This document shows, one piece after another, positions 1 to 34,873 of a stretch of DNA of 64,000 bases; the first letter of the stretch is position 1; the number at the start of each line of letters is the position of its first letter. The stretch is from Valencia hispanica. Its lineage: Eukaryota > Chordata > Actinopteri > Cyprinodontiformes > Valenciidae. Location of the stretch: contig OY747705.1 of assembly GCA_963556495.2 (NCBI GenBank), positions 29,656,501-29,720,500 on the forward strand, written 5' to 3'. The notes beneath the pieces were generated by a model. The model was not told where the DNA came from, searched no databases, and saw only the letters and a program-made list of their open reading frames with translations. The position numbers were made by a program, and so were the translations under genes.

Positions 1-680
1 AAGTATTTTTATATGGCTGTAGTGGTTGAATTACAGAACATGGACCAGAAAATGTAATCTTTATTTGCTGGATTTGTTGACTGTAGTAAAACGGTTTAAA
101 AAATCAGCAGAATATGGGGGTTGGGGCAGTCCAAACACCTCAGAGGAATCGGAGTGCTTTGTGGCCCACTTTCAGGCTCCCCAAGGTAAAGGAAGTGGCA
201 ACTGGCACGTGCATAAATACACAAGCATGCATGTGCAAATCGATGCTCAATCTGACACACTTAGGTGTGCTCACATAATATACTCTCACTCACAAATGGT
301 TTCTGTTGTGCATGTCGTCTAATAAAGCATCCAGATCTGCCCACACGATACGCAGACACTCGTTCAGTGCTCGCACGCACAGCGGTGGGCCGTGCCAGCA
401 GCGCAATGCAAATACACAAAAGGCCGATTTAGTGAGGAAATGTCAGGGCCCAGTTCAGATGGCCTTTTGAACCAGAGTGAGGGTGTTTGAAGAGACAGAC
501 CACCCTCCAAGCTGCCACCCAGCCCCTGAAATCCCCCTGGTGGGTCTGGATGGCAGCATTGTACCCTCACAGCTTTGGTCTGAACCAAAACAGGAAACCG
601 TTGTTTGTCTTCTGGAAGTGCTGCTATTCTTATTCTGTATACCTGTTGAACATCAGAGTATTTCTGTCTCTGTGTTGCAG
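1..680. other. 5' flank or first intron of gnb4, no gene recognised
   Basis: No coding exon was recognised here on either strand; the open frames are short and unlike known proteins. A pyrimidine tract followed by TGTGTTGCAG ends at 680, so this stretch is probably the end of the first gnb4 intron. In that case the promoter and non-coding first exon lie left of the window. This is an inference from splice consensus only. Confidence 0.4.
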
Positions 681-803
681 GTGTCAGCTGGTCAAGTGTT
701 TTGTATGTGTGTGTGTGAGTGAGTGTGCGAGCAGGCACGTGTATTTCCTCAACCCAGCCAGTGTTCACAGAGGAGTGTGTCCTGAACGCATCTCACAGGG
801 ACG

Positions 804-7578
<6,775 letters not shown>

Positions 7579-7911
7579 ACTGAACATCTCGCCTGATGTA
7601 CTCAATCACTGCCCGCCATCTTGGTTCTGCAGCCCCCAACTCATCCGCTGGGCTGGACCTGAGGGAGTGCATTTTTGGAGCCCTTTTCACTCCTCCCAGC
7701 TGAAGACTTTCTCAACCTGTTTTGTGTCTTTCTCAACCAAGCTGTTATGCAGCAACAAAAACCTCTTCATAAAAAGGCATCAAATTGAAACCAAGAAATA
7801 ATTCTAAATGAAAAAAAACGGAAAGATCATTTTATTTCATTTTAAAGGGCATTAAAGTGCATCTGTGGCCATGAGTACAAAACAAAATTAGTACCAGTGT
7901 GTAATATGTTA

Positions 7912-8047
<136 letters not shown>

Positions 8048-9488
8048 AGCATTATCTGTGTGTATATGCATCATGTATGCACATATAATGTGTGTATGTA
8101 TATGCTTCTGTAGTTCATTTGCCACTTGAGGTATTTTTGTTGCATTTTCTTTTTGTTTTACTATACATGGACATAACTGCAGAATAAAAGAAATCTTATG
8201 AGCAAACTTTAATTAAAAGAAAAATATCAGCAATCCTTTTCACTCAGTCACGAGTTAAAATTTAGCTTGGCTACATAATTTTTATTATTGACATGTAGGT
8301 TTTTAATTTGGCATTAGTTGAGTTACAACATTAATTTGTTTTGGAAGGAAATCATAAGACTGATTTCAGGAGGAGCTTCAACCCAATAATTCTTTGTGTG
8401 CGTGTGTGGCTGGATCAAGCTTTAACTCCAAAGTAGAAACTGTTCAGGCTACAGTAGGGCAGGGAAAGGTAATAATCAGAGGCTTTGATTCGGCCTCTGC
8501 TCTTTTGGATTGGGGGTTTCCAATCATCGATTGCTGAATTTTGGACTACCGCATCCATTCCATGCAAATCAGCTGCAGTTTGACTGGTAAACGGAGGTTG
8601 TAATAACCCTATCTCACGTGGTCTACAGAAGATTTGTCTTTCCTTCATTATTTGGACAAGCTTCAGTTATTGATATACAGTGTGACAGCAACAAAAGGAC
8701 AAGCAGAATCTGATTTCTCCAGGCAATCCTGACACAACTCTGCCCAAAAACGACAACAAAAACGTTGGGTTTGTGTGACCGGAGTCTACAGGAGATTCTT
8801 GTTGGGACCATAAAGGACTGAAGCAGCCTACAAGAACCTGAGTAAACAGGAAAAAGGATGGCAGAGTTTGCCATGACAGTTTAGTATGCGTTTTCCTCCT
8901 GAATGAAGGATTGAACTTCTTCTTTTTAATCAAGGTGTGAGTAAAGCAGCGGAAAAGATGTTAGCCAATTCGAAATCACTCCAGTGCCATAGCAAGCCTG
9001 CTACAAAAAAAGGACACAAATGTGTTTTGTTTTTTTAGATTAACACTTAAGCATTTTGTTTCTCACCAAAAACGCTTAAACTTTTAATATAACTAGTAAA
9101 GAACACACCTTATAGAGAGCTAGAAGCGCACTCACAAGCAGTAGTAAAAATGTGAGCCATGGTGCATATATAGACGTGACATCAAGGATTCTCGAAATCC
9201 ATCTTGCATTCAAGAACTTTAAAACAAAACCCAGATCATGTGTGTGAGTTGGACCTACCCATCAGCTGTCTCAGGTGCCTATCTCTGATTATAAACTTTT
9301 AAAGCTTGTGGGCTGGATAGAGGAGGGTTTGTGCTTAGGGGAGATGAGGCACTGTGGTCTCTGTTTTGCCTTAGAATGCAAAAAGGAGAGTAAAATTGGC
9401 ATTAATTATAGAAATATTTTACTTTTATTTTGTACAATCTCACATGGTTTCTACTGTCTTGAATTTGATTTTAAATGTTTTACAAGTC

Positions 9489-9606
9489 TGTGATGGACTG
9501 GCGACCTGTCCAGGGTGTACCCCGCCTCTCGCCCCACAAATGCTGGAGACGGGCATCAGCCTGCCCCCAACCCTGCAGAGGATGGGCGGGTATAGATAAT
9601 GGATGT
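9489..9606 (+). repeat. Common teleost interspersed repeat tail (GATGGACTGGCGACCTGTCC family)
   Basis: The block contains GATGGACTGGCGACCTGTCC, then GGTGTACCCCGCCTCTCGCC, and ends in GCGGGTATAGATAATGGATG. I recognise this as a very abundant fish repeat tail that usually runs into ATGG/ATCC tetranucleotides. The element class is uncertain; a LINE or SINE 3' end is likely. Confidence 0.65.
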
Positions 9607-9687
9607 TTTACAAGTCTGGATAATTTTAGTTTCTTTTTTGTAGTAACATGAAGAATGAGTGGGTGTCTGTAGGTAAAAAGAGATTTA

Positions 9688-9890
9688 TCCATTTATCGGT
9701 CAGTCCATCGCTCTATCCATTAATCCATCCTTCCATGTGCCCATCCATTCGTCAAATTATCCCCTTGCCAGTCCGTTCACCAACCCATCTGTATCCGCCC
9801 ATCCATCCAGTCCATTCACAAACCCATCTTTATCAATCAATTTGACCATTCACATATATATATCTCTTCATCCAACCATCCACACGTTCT
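9688..9890. repeat. Degenerate (ATCC)n tetranucleotide tract
   Basis: Repeated imperfect CATCCATCC/CCATTCA units over about 200 bp, close to the preceding interspersed-repeat tail. The Pro/Ser/His-rich open frames across it are artefacts of the repeat. Confidence 0.75.
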
Positions 9891-11104
9891 TCAAATTGGC
9901 AGTCAGTTTTTCACTCAACAGTTGATGATCTTACCTTCCTTACAACCTTGTTTTCTAGTTACCATATGTGTAGTGTCTCATCCATAGGTAATCTCCATAC
10001 TCCGTGGTAAATGTTTTGTATTTATCCTTAAACCATGGCTCATAAATTACCTGTGAAATCTGGAAATTTGAGTCTGGGGAAAGTTTGATGTTTCAGAACC
10101 CTGTGAGTGAGAAAGTTCATGCTTTCCAACAGAAACAAACACTGATACTAGTGAACACTAAGACGCATGCTTGGAGGAAACCCACTTGCCACTCCTCACC
10201 GCCTCAGTTTTTTTTTTTTTTATGTGCTTTCAACTAATACAGTAAAGTTTGTATTTCCTAATGAGGTTTGGTCAGCTGTCAGCTATTCCCTCTTTATGTT
10301 TTTAAGAGCTGTGGTTCTGCTCATTTAATTTTTAAAAGGGTTTATGTGATTTTTCTCTTTTCCCATTTAAATAACCCATCATGAGTTGGAATGTTTATGA
10401 GCGGCAGCAATAGTTCGTAGGATATCTTGGAGACGTGTAGGATGTGAAATGTCTTGCATATCAGTTTTGACGAAGGCTATGTGTATGTTGGGTAGTGGGA
10501 TGGGGTGTCATCTGATGATGTACAAGTGTTACTTCCTCTTTCATCTGTGCCAATGTGCTCCACAGACCCTGAGCTGTGAACCGAAAACTAGACTGTAAAA
10601 TTAGGACAAAAAAAAGTTGTTGTTTTTTTTCTAGTGTTAATCAAGTGCCAACTTTCTCTAGTTTTAAACCCAGTCTGTTGTCTGATCTGGCAGGTTGACT
10701 ACTTCTGTTGTAACCATATGTCTCATTTCCGCTAACAAGTCTGAAGACATTCAGATGTTAATGTGCTAAATACAGGACTAAATGGTTTGGATTTAAAAAG
10801 ACAGGACATCATTTTGGGAGTACTCACTTTCCGACTGTTCAATGAGAAGATTCTGGAAGAAACATTCATTTTAGTTTAAGACCGGAAGATAAATAACGTG
10901 TCAGGTCTAATTTTCTCTCAATGCTATCAGCAGTAGATTCTTGCCATCTTTTTACCGCTCTATGGGAAGTGCCAGAATCAAAACTAAATAGTGGATAGTT
11001 TTTAGGTAACAGCCATCTGCTAGAACTTGTCCTGACAGTTTGTGATATTGCTTTGATCGGTATGGCCATTTTCTCATGTGCTACAGAGCAGCTGGGACAC
11101 GGGT

Positions 11105-11146
11105 CAGGTCAGTATCTGGACCATGGCAGGGCCGGATACTGACCTG
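11105..11146. other. Short inverted repeat (hairpin)
   Basis: CAGGTCAGTATCTGG at 11105-11119 faces CCGGATACTGACCTG at 11132-11146. This gives a 15-bp stem, with 14 Watson-Crick pairs and one G-T or mismatch position depending on strand, around a 12-base loop. It could be a transcription-factor palindrome, an RNA hairpin in a long gnb4 3'UTR, or chance. Confidence 0.55.
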
Positions 11147-13914
11147 TAGAAACATTTTACGTTCCAAAAACATTTAGACTGTTGGACAGTTAGGCATGGG
11201 TTGGATGCAGATATCGAGGTATACTAAAGCCTGAATAAAACCGATATTGAAAAAACTGTCCCTCAAACTGGAGTTTTCTCCAGCTGTATGGACCATAAAT
11301 TAAGATGGCCGCCATTTGCTCTGGACTGCCAGTCAGCTGCCTGAAAAAAGCGCTACTGCATTTCTTCCTTCCTTACAAGAAGCAGTAATGGTGTGAAAAC
11401 TAAAGGACTAACAGACATGCTATGAGCAGCACGTCTGTTAAGCAGGTGACTGTAATTAACCAGCTTGTATTCTCCTGGTGTTGCTTTACTAAGAGCAGAA
11501 AAGCAAAACAGGATACTATTCAGCACAATAAGCACCTAAAGGCTAAGTTGAGCACGTGGTTATTCAAAGTTGTCACTTTCTTGTGATTGAAAGCATTTAG
11601 AAACATCTTTGCTTTAAATTTTAGAGTAAATATTTTAAAACTGGTATTTTTATCCAAGGTTATACCACTATGGTCTTATACCAACTCATGCCTAAAAACT
11701 GTATTTAGTTATTTTTTTTCCATCTACAAAATGGTTTGTTTTCAGTCTGTGTCTCAGGTTGTCACTCATGATGTTATTTACCTGTAAAGTTCAAAACAAG
11801 AAAATCTGCTTCAGATCTGATTAATCAGTTACTTGCCATTATATTTGGTTTTATTAATGCTTAGAAATTAAATTGAGTCTATGAAGACCAGTGTAAATTT
11901 AACTGTATTAATAAATGCTGCATTATCTCCAACCTCCTTCATGACCAATGGTTTGGTTAATTTTGTTGACAGAACGATCAGAAATTGTGATGCTGATGTG
12001 TATAGCATAATTTATAACAGCCTATGATTATATCCTATTATCATAGGGTGTAGCTTTTTGTTATATTTTGAGAGTTGGACGTTTCTTCTCATCTTCCCTA
12101 AATGTTGAACATCTGTTTATCGCACCACGTTGCTGCCAACATACTCCGTATAGATCTGTGTGAATCCCAAAAACACCATGGCCCTTAACAGGTGAGAGTC
12201 CATATGAGATGATACTCTGTAATCAAACATGTTATCCCTGTATTTTTCAGCACTGTTAGCAGCTGGAGCCTGGAATAGAAACACTCCTATGTGCCTGTGC
12301 AGTTCATTCATGCAGGTCAAACAGTAAAACCAACAATGGTGCTTGACTTCATTTAACTTTCTGTCATCGTTGCTTCCCCAGATGTTAACCCCCCCCCCCC
12401 CCCCCCAAAGTTTATTCCCTCAGCTTTATGACTGATAATCAGGTTGGGTGACATTACAAGCTGTTCGCATGTGAGGTCTCAGAGCCAGAGTGGTACTGAA
12501 GTGGTAACCTGTTTCTTGTGTTCTGAAAGTATGGTCCATTTTGAGACTCTTGGTGTGTTCATATCACTGCTGCATGAGTTCAGTCTGTAATCAAGCTCCA
12601 GTTCATTTACAATCCAAATAAATTTGTCACCATTGTGACTCCCCTTTTTTATTTTTTGTTGTACTAACGTCACAGAACTGCACTGTTCTTTGACTACAAC
12701 CTACTGTCCTGACATTCTGGTTTATATTTGAGTTTTTCTTTTATTTATTGTTTGTTCTAAGCCATTAAAGACCGGGGACTTGGTGCCATCATAACTCTCT
12801 TACAATGCTATTGTGTGAAATTATAATCACTTGAGATCATTTTTATAGTCTTTTTCACGCCAGACCTTTTTTCTTTTTTTTTTTTGTACAGTGGCTTGGT
12901 GATACTGATATGTTGCCATGAGTTATTGTAACCAATAAACAAAACTTTTAATCAATAATGTTGGTCCTCAATGATTTTATTTTTTATAAAATTTAAAAAG
13001 TTTTTATCCAACTTTTCAAACTGATATTTTAGTAAGCCTTCTACCTGGGTGCTTTAAACTTCAAAAGGACAATGAAGCTCAGCTTGATACAGCTCAGCGT
13101 CCCACAAGTGTTGGCATTTATGAAGTTTGGAGGCCGCCGCTCCTGACTGTACGCTACATTTTCAAATGAACATCAGTGCTGCTGTAGCATTACAAAAAGC
13201 ACTAATGTTCATGGAAAAAAAACCTTCATTTTAACTTTCTTGTTTCTGTCAGCTCTACATGCCTACTTTTCACCCACAGTACCAGTCTTACACACACTCC
13301 ATGAGTTGTACCCTAGTTAATTGTAAAAAAAGATCTAAAAATACATCTTATTTTATTAATGAATAGTGCAATCTTACTGAAGATTTTGGAAATATCCAAA
13401 CGTTACTTGAGTATCGTTCATCAGTTGGGGAAAACAAATCCCACATTAAGTAACTTTTTAACAATGTTGGGATCAATAACTACAACATAGGTGTACCGGC
13501 AATGAATCTAAAGTTTTAATCTGAATAGTCCTGAAGGAAACTTGAGTAATTCATATTTTCTTATTTATTTTGTTATGACATCAGAAAGGCTCATTCCTCT
13601 ATGCCACTCTTCAAAAGGGTAAAAAGTAAACCGATGTGTGCTGATCTTCAGAAATTGGTAAGCTGCTACAAAAAAAAACTGAAAATTGCTCATATCTACA
13701 GCAAGAGTCTTTACATACAAGGCTGGACAAGGACCAAAGGTAAGGCACATTTTTTTTAAATTGTTTGTTAGGTCTTCAGCTGTGGTCCCAAAATCAATTT
13801 AATCAGTTTATTATCATTCATTGTAAGGTAAAAAGCAACAAAACAGGACAGTCACCCCTGGGATCATTCAAAAATAAAAAGTATTTAACACAAAATGGAT
13901 AAAACATAGAATAT

Positions 13915-14240
13915 AGGAATCAACCATAGCATTTCGGTTTAACAACTTGAAGTAGAAAACTATATCTGGTGGTTCTGCTTCTGATACTGAAAAGTTTGCC
14001 TGATGGGAGCCGTTCAAAAAGTGCATGAAGAGGGTGTGAGCGAGTCTGGAGATTATAGTCTGTGCTGAAATGGAGCCTGGAAGGAGAGTAGGAACATCCC
14101 AATGGTCTTCTTAGCTTCTCTCACTTTCCTCTGCAAGGTCATCTTGTCCGCCATGTTGCAGATGGCATACCAGGATGACGTGCAGTACAGAAGGGACGAT
14201 TTCCAGGGTCCTCAGAAAGTGCAGTCTCTGCTGGACACAA
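13915..14240 (-). mobile_element. Degenerate non-LTR retrotransposon 3' fragment
   Basis: Read on the minus strand, this piece encodes a C-terminal reverse-transcriptase-ORF signature: HPLHALFERLPSGKLFSIRS followed by RTTR and an aromatic-rich end. It resembles the conserved 'HPLxxLFxLLPSGRRxRSxRxRTxR' tail of fish LINE polymerases. It is frameshifted and truncated. It sits between gnb4 and mfn1 and is judged dead. Confidence 0.55.
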
Positions 14241-15776
14241 TTCTTGATCCCAGTGGTGTTTTTCAAGCAGTTGGGTCAAAAACACCAGGTCAGGATTATT
14301 TGTCATTATGTAGACATAAGAATCTCCAAAGCAACTGCGCTGCCCCAATTGGAATGTCCTGCAACCTAAACTTGAATCAGTGGTTTCAAAACTATTTGAC
14401 ACAGCGGCAAAAAACAATTTTGATTTTTTTTTTAACACAAGTGGTAATTCTTGTGGAATAGGGATATTTCATTCATTGTAAATTCAAAACAAACATGCAG
14501 TTTCTGAATCTTGAAACAAATTTGTCTATCAATAGGATTTATGTCACTAATTTTGTCAAATGTTTGCTATATTTAGCCAAGTTTATTAGATCAATTAAAT
14601 GTAGTTTGTGTGACCACAGGTCTGTTTAAGCATTAAAAGTGTTTGATATTCCCGTTTCTATTTGCTATGAAACAAAACAAAGCAAAAAATATTATCGAAC
14701 ACTTTGTTTTGTACCACATACAATTTTCCATTTCATAAAGATTTTTTCAGTAAAAATTATATTCTAATAAAAAAATCTACATCCATATCCCTGCTGTGAT
14801 ATGCACCATTCTTGAATGTGGTCTGGCACCACAACAGAACAGTCCAGTATCCACAAATTTCCCTCCCAAATGGACTCCTGATTTAAATGGATCTAAATTA
14901 TTCAGAGAAAGTAAAAATGGTGCAGTGCTGTCGAAACTTAAATAAAAACAGAGCGTTAAGTTTTACATAATTTCAGGTTTAATGCAATCTGTCAAATTTT
15001 TATGTATTTGAACACACATTTGAGAAGAAAAACAATACTTTTTTACAAAACGCAGTGATGTGCAACTGCCAGCCCATTGTACTATGTATAAATAAAATAG
15101 AATATTATAAAATATCTGATGATTAAAGTTTTTGAACTATACAGTTTGATTAGTTAGAAAATAGAAATTAAACTACAGTACATGCTTTCCTTCTTACTCA
15201 CGATTCAGTTCAGTATATTTAACAATTTCCTTACAGTTTTAATTTTTTCACTTACAACTGATTCTGTCTTAACTGACATGTCCACAAAAGACTTCATTTC
15301 TCCACAAACAGAACAATAAAAAAAGGCATTTTCACAATTTGAAGTCACAGCAGGTTAGTGTCAAAATACAGCGTTCAACTTCTGGCATTTTGACCAATAC
15401 ATGTTGCCCCCTGGTGGAGAGTAGTTTCACAACCACGGTTCGTTTATGCAGATTTTTCTCTTTAGTTAAACTGCTTTTTTGTGAGCACCTGATGTTCATG
15501 GCTAATTTAAGAACCAGAAAAATACTTGTTTTTTTCCTGTGAATCTACAAAATTTGCAAAGATTTTCAGAGCAACAAAATAAATCTTCATATTTGAGCTA
15601 AATTGTAGGTACATTTGTTCAACAAAGAATCAATTTTCCTCTGGTGATGTGAGACAGAGTTCCATGTTTTGGACTAGCTGACTGTCAGAGTTTCCAGCAC
15701 CAACATCTGCAGTAGGCATGGAGTAGCAGGAAGACTCCATAAGAGCCAGACTACGGCGCAAAGAAGAGGGATAGGT
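14241..15776. other. Intergenic / mfn1 3' flank
   Basis: AT-rich sequence between the LINE remnant and the mfn1 stop codon, probably including the mfn1 3'UTR (transcribed leftward). No coding frame or RNA gene was recognised. A CTCF-type motif at 15405-15417 is listed separately. Confidence 0.45.
15405..15417 (-). promoter_or_regulatory. Candidate CTCF binding motif
   Basis: The minus strand reads CCACCAGGGGGCA, a full match to the vertebrate CTCF core CCASYAGRKGGCR. It lies between the convergent gnb4 and mfn1 genes, about 360 bp beyond the mfn1 stop. Occupancy is inferred from the motif only. Some fish repeats carry a similar CCCCCTGGTGG word. Confidence 0.45.
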
Positions 15777-30322
<14,546 letters not shown>

Positions 30323-30340
30323 GGTGCTCAATCTGGAGAC

Positions 30341-33300
30341 ACGGGAGGAGTTGCACATACTGCATATTATTTATTAACATGCATGTCCCAACATAGCAGC
30401 ACACATTCAACTCTCTATCGTATTATTTAGATTAGAGTCAACGTAGCTCCACTGCATTGTGGCTACTCTGTAAAAGAGGAAAAAAAAGGGGGGGGGGGGG
30501 AATAAGCTAACTTTAACACCATTTCATAGTCGTTTAATCAATAACACAACTATCGCTTAAAATGCAGATAACATAAAAATGTTGCGAAAATTACTAACTG
30601 ACAGATAAATTCCTCTTTTCTAAGCTGCTTACAGGCAAGTTACAAAACTCGAAGAGTAACATTTAACGAGCCGCTATGAAGCTAACAAGGGTTAAGCTAG
30701 CTAGTGAAAGTAGTGGCAATGTGGTCTTAGCTAACATTAGCAAGAAGTGCAAATATATCCTCACCACAGTCCTAACAAGCCCAGCGTCCACTTCACATAA
30801 CATAAACACAGATGTTCTGCGCTGACAACACTACAAAATCCCGCAATCGCACAAGATTCGTCGCTGTCAACCTGTCTAACCTTCTGTTTGTGTCCCCAGC
30901 ACCACTGCCAAGCTAACCACCAGAAATACAACTTTTGAACAACTTAAAAAAATAAAAGCTCCCAGAGTTTGACATTGTGAGAGAAAATCATTTTTAGAGG
31001 CAGAGCACAGAAAAAGTGAAATGTGTTTTTGCTCTAGTTTATTCTTTGTTACAACAACGCTTCTTGGCAATAAATCATGTACTGCTGAAAAGCCTGTTCG
31101 TTTCTTTTACAATGATGGCATGTTTGTGAGAAAAATATATTGTGGTTTGAGCAGCAGAGTTGAGTATATGTGTTGCTTAAAATCTGCAACCTTTGACAGT
31201 CCCCAAAGTGAGCATTCCAAGCAGACATCACAAAAAGTCTATTACCCCTGTCAGCATTTAGGAAGGTTATGAAATCGTGATCAAGATAATGCTAAACTGA
31301 TTGCTGCATCAATGTTTTTTTTTGTGGGTTTCCTGTGAAGGGAGTGTGACGGTGTGGGACAGTAATCTCCCTCACCGGAAAAACAAAGCTATCATACCAT
31401 CTCTGAATTTGAGCTCATACATAAGCAGGAGAAAAGAGGAAACCGCAGCCATTAAATTGTAATTGTATTGATATACCACACCCATCAAGCCTAAAAGGTT
31501 TTTTTGTATGAGGAGAAAAATGAATAAACCCCATATTTAGAACTATTACCGCTATATTTCTTAGTCCTTTTAAGTCTTAAATGCAAATGTGAAACTTCAA
31601 AGAATTAAATTGAATTAATGTAATTGTGATCTAAGCTTCACTATCTTATGGGAACCATGTGGCATAATAACCTAGTAGTAACAAGAATGGAGGTTAATGA
31701 AAGATTAGATTTAACTTTAAAAAAAATATAATTTATTTTCTTCCTGATCATACGTCTTCGTGGTCAGTTGATAAATATTTTTTAAGAATTTCGAAACCTT
31801 TAAATTTGACATACTTTCAGTACTATATTAGATTTTTTTTTAATCAAGCTTTTTATTTTATTTTGAAACTCGCTGTGCCACTATTTCCTTGATATTGGCT
31901 GCTCTAGCTTGATGAAACTTCCGAAAGGGGGCGGCGACTAGTGATGAATCGATGCCTCCAGCGGCCAATCAACGAGCAGATCATTCATACGCTGAACATT
32001 ATCTGATTTACGGTAATCAAAAGTTTATAAAGGTCACACAGCAAAATTAATTGCTACAAAAAAGACTAGTTAACATATACAGGTAGAAATAATGCAGTTG
32101 GTGACAATGTGTGTTTAATTCTTTACTGAACCAAATATTTACCTGTATTTGTTATAAAAAAAGGAATAAAAATAAATAAATAATCGTGAAGTGAAAATAT
32201 TAAGAAAGGATTAGGAATGATAATGCATGAAAGTCAAAGAGCCATTGTTTTATGTGTAAATATTGTCAAAGTGAAACTAAGAACATGGCTTCACTCAGGA
32301 GAAAAGGAACCCTCAAAAATACCCTTCTATGATAGCACTAATAAAGATAAAATCAACTCAAGCAGGCTTCAGGGATCCATCTGCAGACACTTCATCTAAA
32401 CTACCATTGGTTTTTGAGGAAAATGTCTGACAATCTGGGAAAGATGGCTACATTTTTTAAAAGTCTGTGACCAAAGACTTTTTGTGGTGGACATTTGTTT
32501 TTTTACATTATCTCCTGTAGGCTACTGATCAGATGTACATAAATCTGTTGCAAAGATCTTTGCTATTTTTAAACGTTTACTTTAAAAACAAAAGCAGCTT
32601 CACAGCTTGACACAAAATGGTGAGTTCACTTCATTCCAGTATAGTGAGATCAGAACCATGTGTGAAGCTGTAAAAAACTACAGCTGAAATTGCTTGATCA
32701 ATTAAATTTGTATAGTGCTTTGATCGAGTGAGTGTTACCAGTGATTAGCTCAAAGGTGAACCGTGGAGCCAACGTTGCTTTGCATTAAAATGTGGGACCA
32801 AAGAACAGTTTTTGAGTTAAATTAACAACTTCAGATTACAGGTTTCAGAAGACACCAGGATCATGCCCTCCTTGTGAGTGTGCTGCATATTAGCGTTACA
32901 ACCAGTGTAGCACTTTGGCTGCAAGTTTGAATGAGCACATCTGCATGCATAGCAATAGGAAAATGTTTTGAAAAGCAGCCTTAAGACAAAAAAGAACAGG
33001 AAAGAGGACACTTCTTTAAAAAATGTCAAAAACGGAGACAAAAATCCAGCAGGAAATGTGAGAAAACAAAACAGCAGAAGACTGCAATGTTATTTTCTCT
33101 GATAAACGTTCCATCACATCCAACTATTTGAGACATCAGGGGGGGAAATTATCAGAGAAGAAATCCTGTAGTATCAACAGTGAAGCATCCTGATACAATG
33201 CAAAGATGGATAAATTAACACACCATGCATGAAAGCAACATGTACATCCAACACTGAGAGGCTGTCACAATTAAGTTTAGAACTCTAGACTGTTCTCTTT

Positions 33301-34640
33301 TTTTGCAGACTGATTGCACTGAAAAGTGGTGCTGCTGTACTTACAGTCTTTGTCTTCTTGCATAAGTAATGGTCACTTCTACAGAAAGGGATGTAGCCAA
33401 TCTTGTTTTGCATCAAAATGGCCTCACATGTAAGAAAACTACTCATAAGATTTTCCACCTTCAGAGAAAGTTTTTAAAATCACATTGAACTTAGAGGTGA
33501 AAGGTTCAGTTGTGTGTCAAAAATTGGAAAATATGTGGCCCCCCGAGTAAAAGTTGTACGACACTGGCAGCTATGTGGTTGGTATAAATGTATCTGCACT
33601 ACAGTGAATCATATTGTATTAACAGTAAGGCATTCTGTTACAATGCAAAACTGTAAAGTTAGGTAAATAGACACACACAGGCATTGGAAGATCCTGTCAT
33701 TTCAACAGAGACAGATCTGCACCCTAGAATTGAAACAAATGAGGAAATACTTAGAAATACAAACATCTTTCTAAATTAAAACTTGACATAAATGAGAGAA
33801 GCACAGATGACTTTGAGTTGTTTGAGATGCTAGTCTTGCTGATCCATCCAACTATTTAAGACATCAAGGAACTTTTTGTTCCCTAAGCTACATCCAGAGC
33901 TACAAGAATCTCCATGATACAAAAACTTAATTACTTCCTGCAAAAAGTAGTCCCTTTAAAGGTGAACAGGTAGTGGGGAAAATCACTTTAGGGAATATTT
34001 AGAGACTCTTCTCCTAGTAATTTCCTGTCATCACATGCTCTAAAGCAGGGGTGTTAAACTCAAAGGAATTTTGGGCCTCATCACGACCAGGAAGGCCCTT
34101 AAAGCGCCGGTTGTGGCAGAAAGTATTGATAAAACTATTTTTAACACTGTTAAAATATCTGTCTCCGCATTCGACGAGTACTTCTTAAAATGAAATAATA
34201 CTGAAAATCTTTTCAGAATGATGTGATTTAGGACTATTCAAATAAACACTGATTTGATTTCACCGATAAAATAGTATTTAGGTGCACATAAATAGAACTG
34301 AAAGTGAAACTAATGAGAACATGAACATTATGGGATGAACAAACTATGTAGAATTAGGGGACTTACGTCCTTACACATGAAAATGGGTAAAAACATCAAA
34401 TTTTATTAAATACATTTTAAAGATTGTATTTTGAATAAAGTCATCTATTTATTTAGTTAAAATATGTATTTGTCTTTATTTCATTTATTTATTTTATGAC
34501 TTATTTTATTTCTAACTTCACATGTTCTTTGTTAATTTTAGACTAAAATAGGAGTGCCTTGTATGCATGTGTCTGTCTTTTTGTGTTGTGACTGTCAACG
34601 TACCTTTGTGCGTTTTGTGTGTGTGTGCGTGTGTGAGAGA
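30341..34640. other. Intergenic region between divergent mfn1 and plaat1
   Basis: It probably holds the mfn1 promoter and non-coding first exon (an acceptor at 30333-30334 implies one upstream, likely 30600-30900) and plaat1 upstream sequence. A 13-base G run sits near 30487. A lone hAT-like terminus, CAGGGGTGTTAAACTC, begins at 34046 with no matching partner seen. No open frame resembling a known protein was found. Confidence 0.4.
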
Positions 34641-34659
34641 CAGAACTTAGCAACGGAGG

Positions 34660-34873
34660 CAGAAACTACAATCAGTCAGAGCTGTGAACACTGAACAAGC
34701 TCCGGAAGAAACCTTTAGCATCTAGTTTGGCTTTCAGTTAACTCAGAAAGCGCTTCTCATCCTAAAAACTTTGCGTCACTCTTTAAAAGTTTTTGCTGGA
34801 TTTTTCTGTGGCTTTGCGTGGATTTAAGATGGAGAATTAAAATGGTGAGGAAGAAAAAACTACTGGTGTTTGA
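34660..34873 (+). other. plaat1: Putative plaat1 5'UTR exon 1
   Basis: The exon start is not visible. A strong donor, TTTGA|GTAAGTAT, closes it at 34873. It contains two upstream ATGs. One opens a short frame that continues into the next putative exon and stops there. This is inferred from splice sites and spacing; no transcript evidence is available. Confidence 0.4.

Noticed and set aside
32695..32750. L2-like tail word (AAATTTGTATAGTGCTTTGA)
   Set aside because: The match is too short to separate from chance without a repeat library.
34046..34140. hAT element starting CAGGGGTGTTAAACTC
   Set aside because: Only one terminus was seen; no partner end or duplication was found, so it is mentioned only within the intergenic entry.
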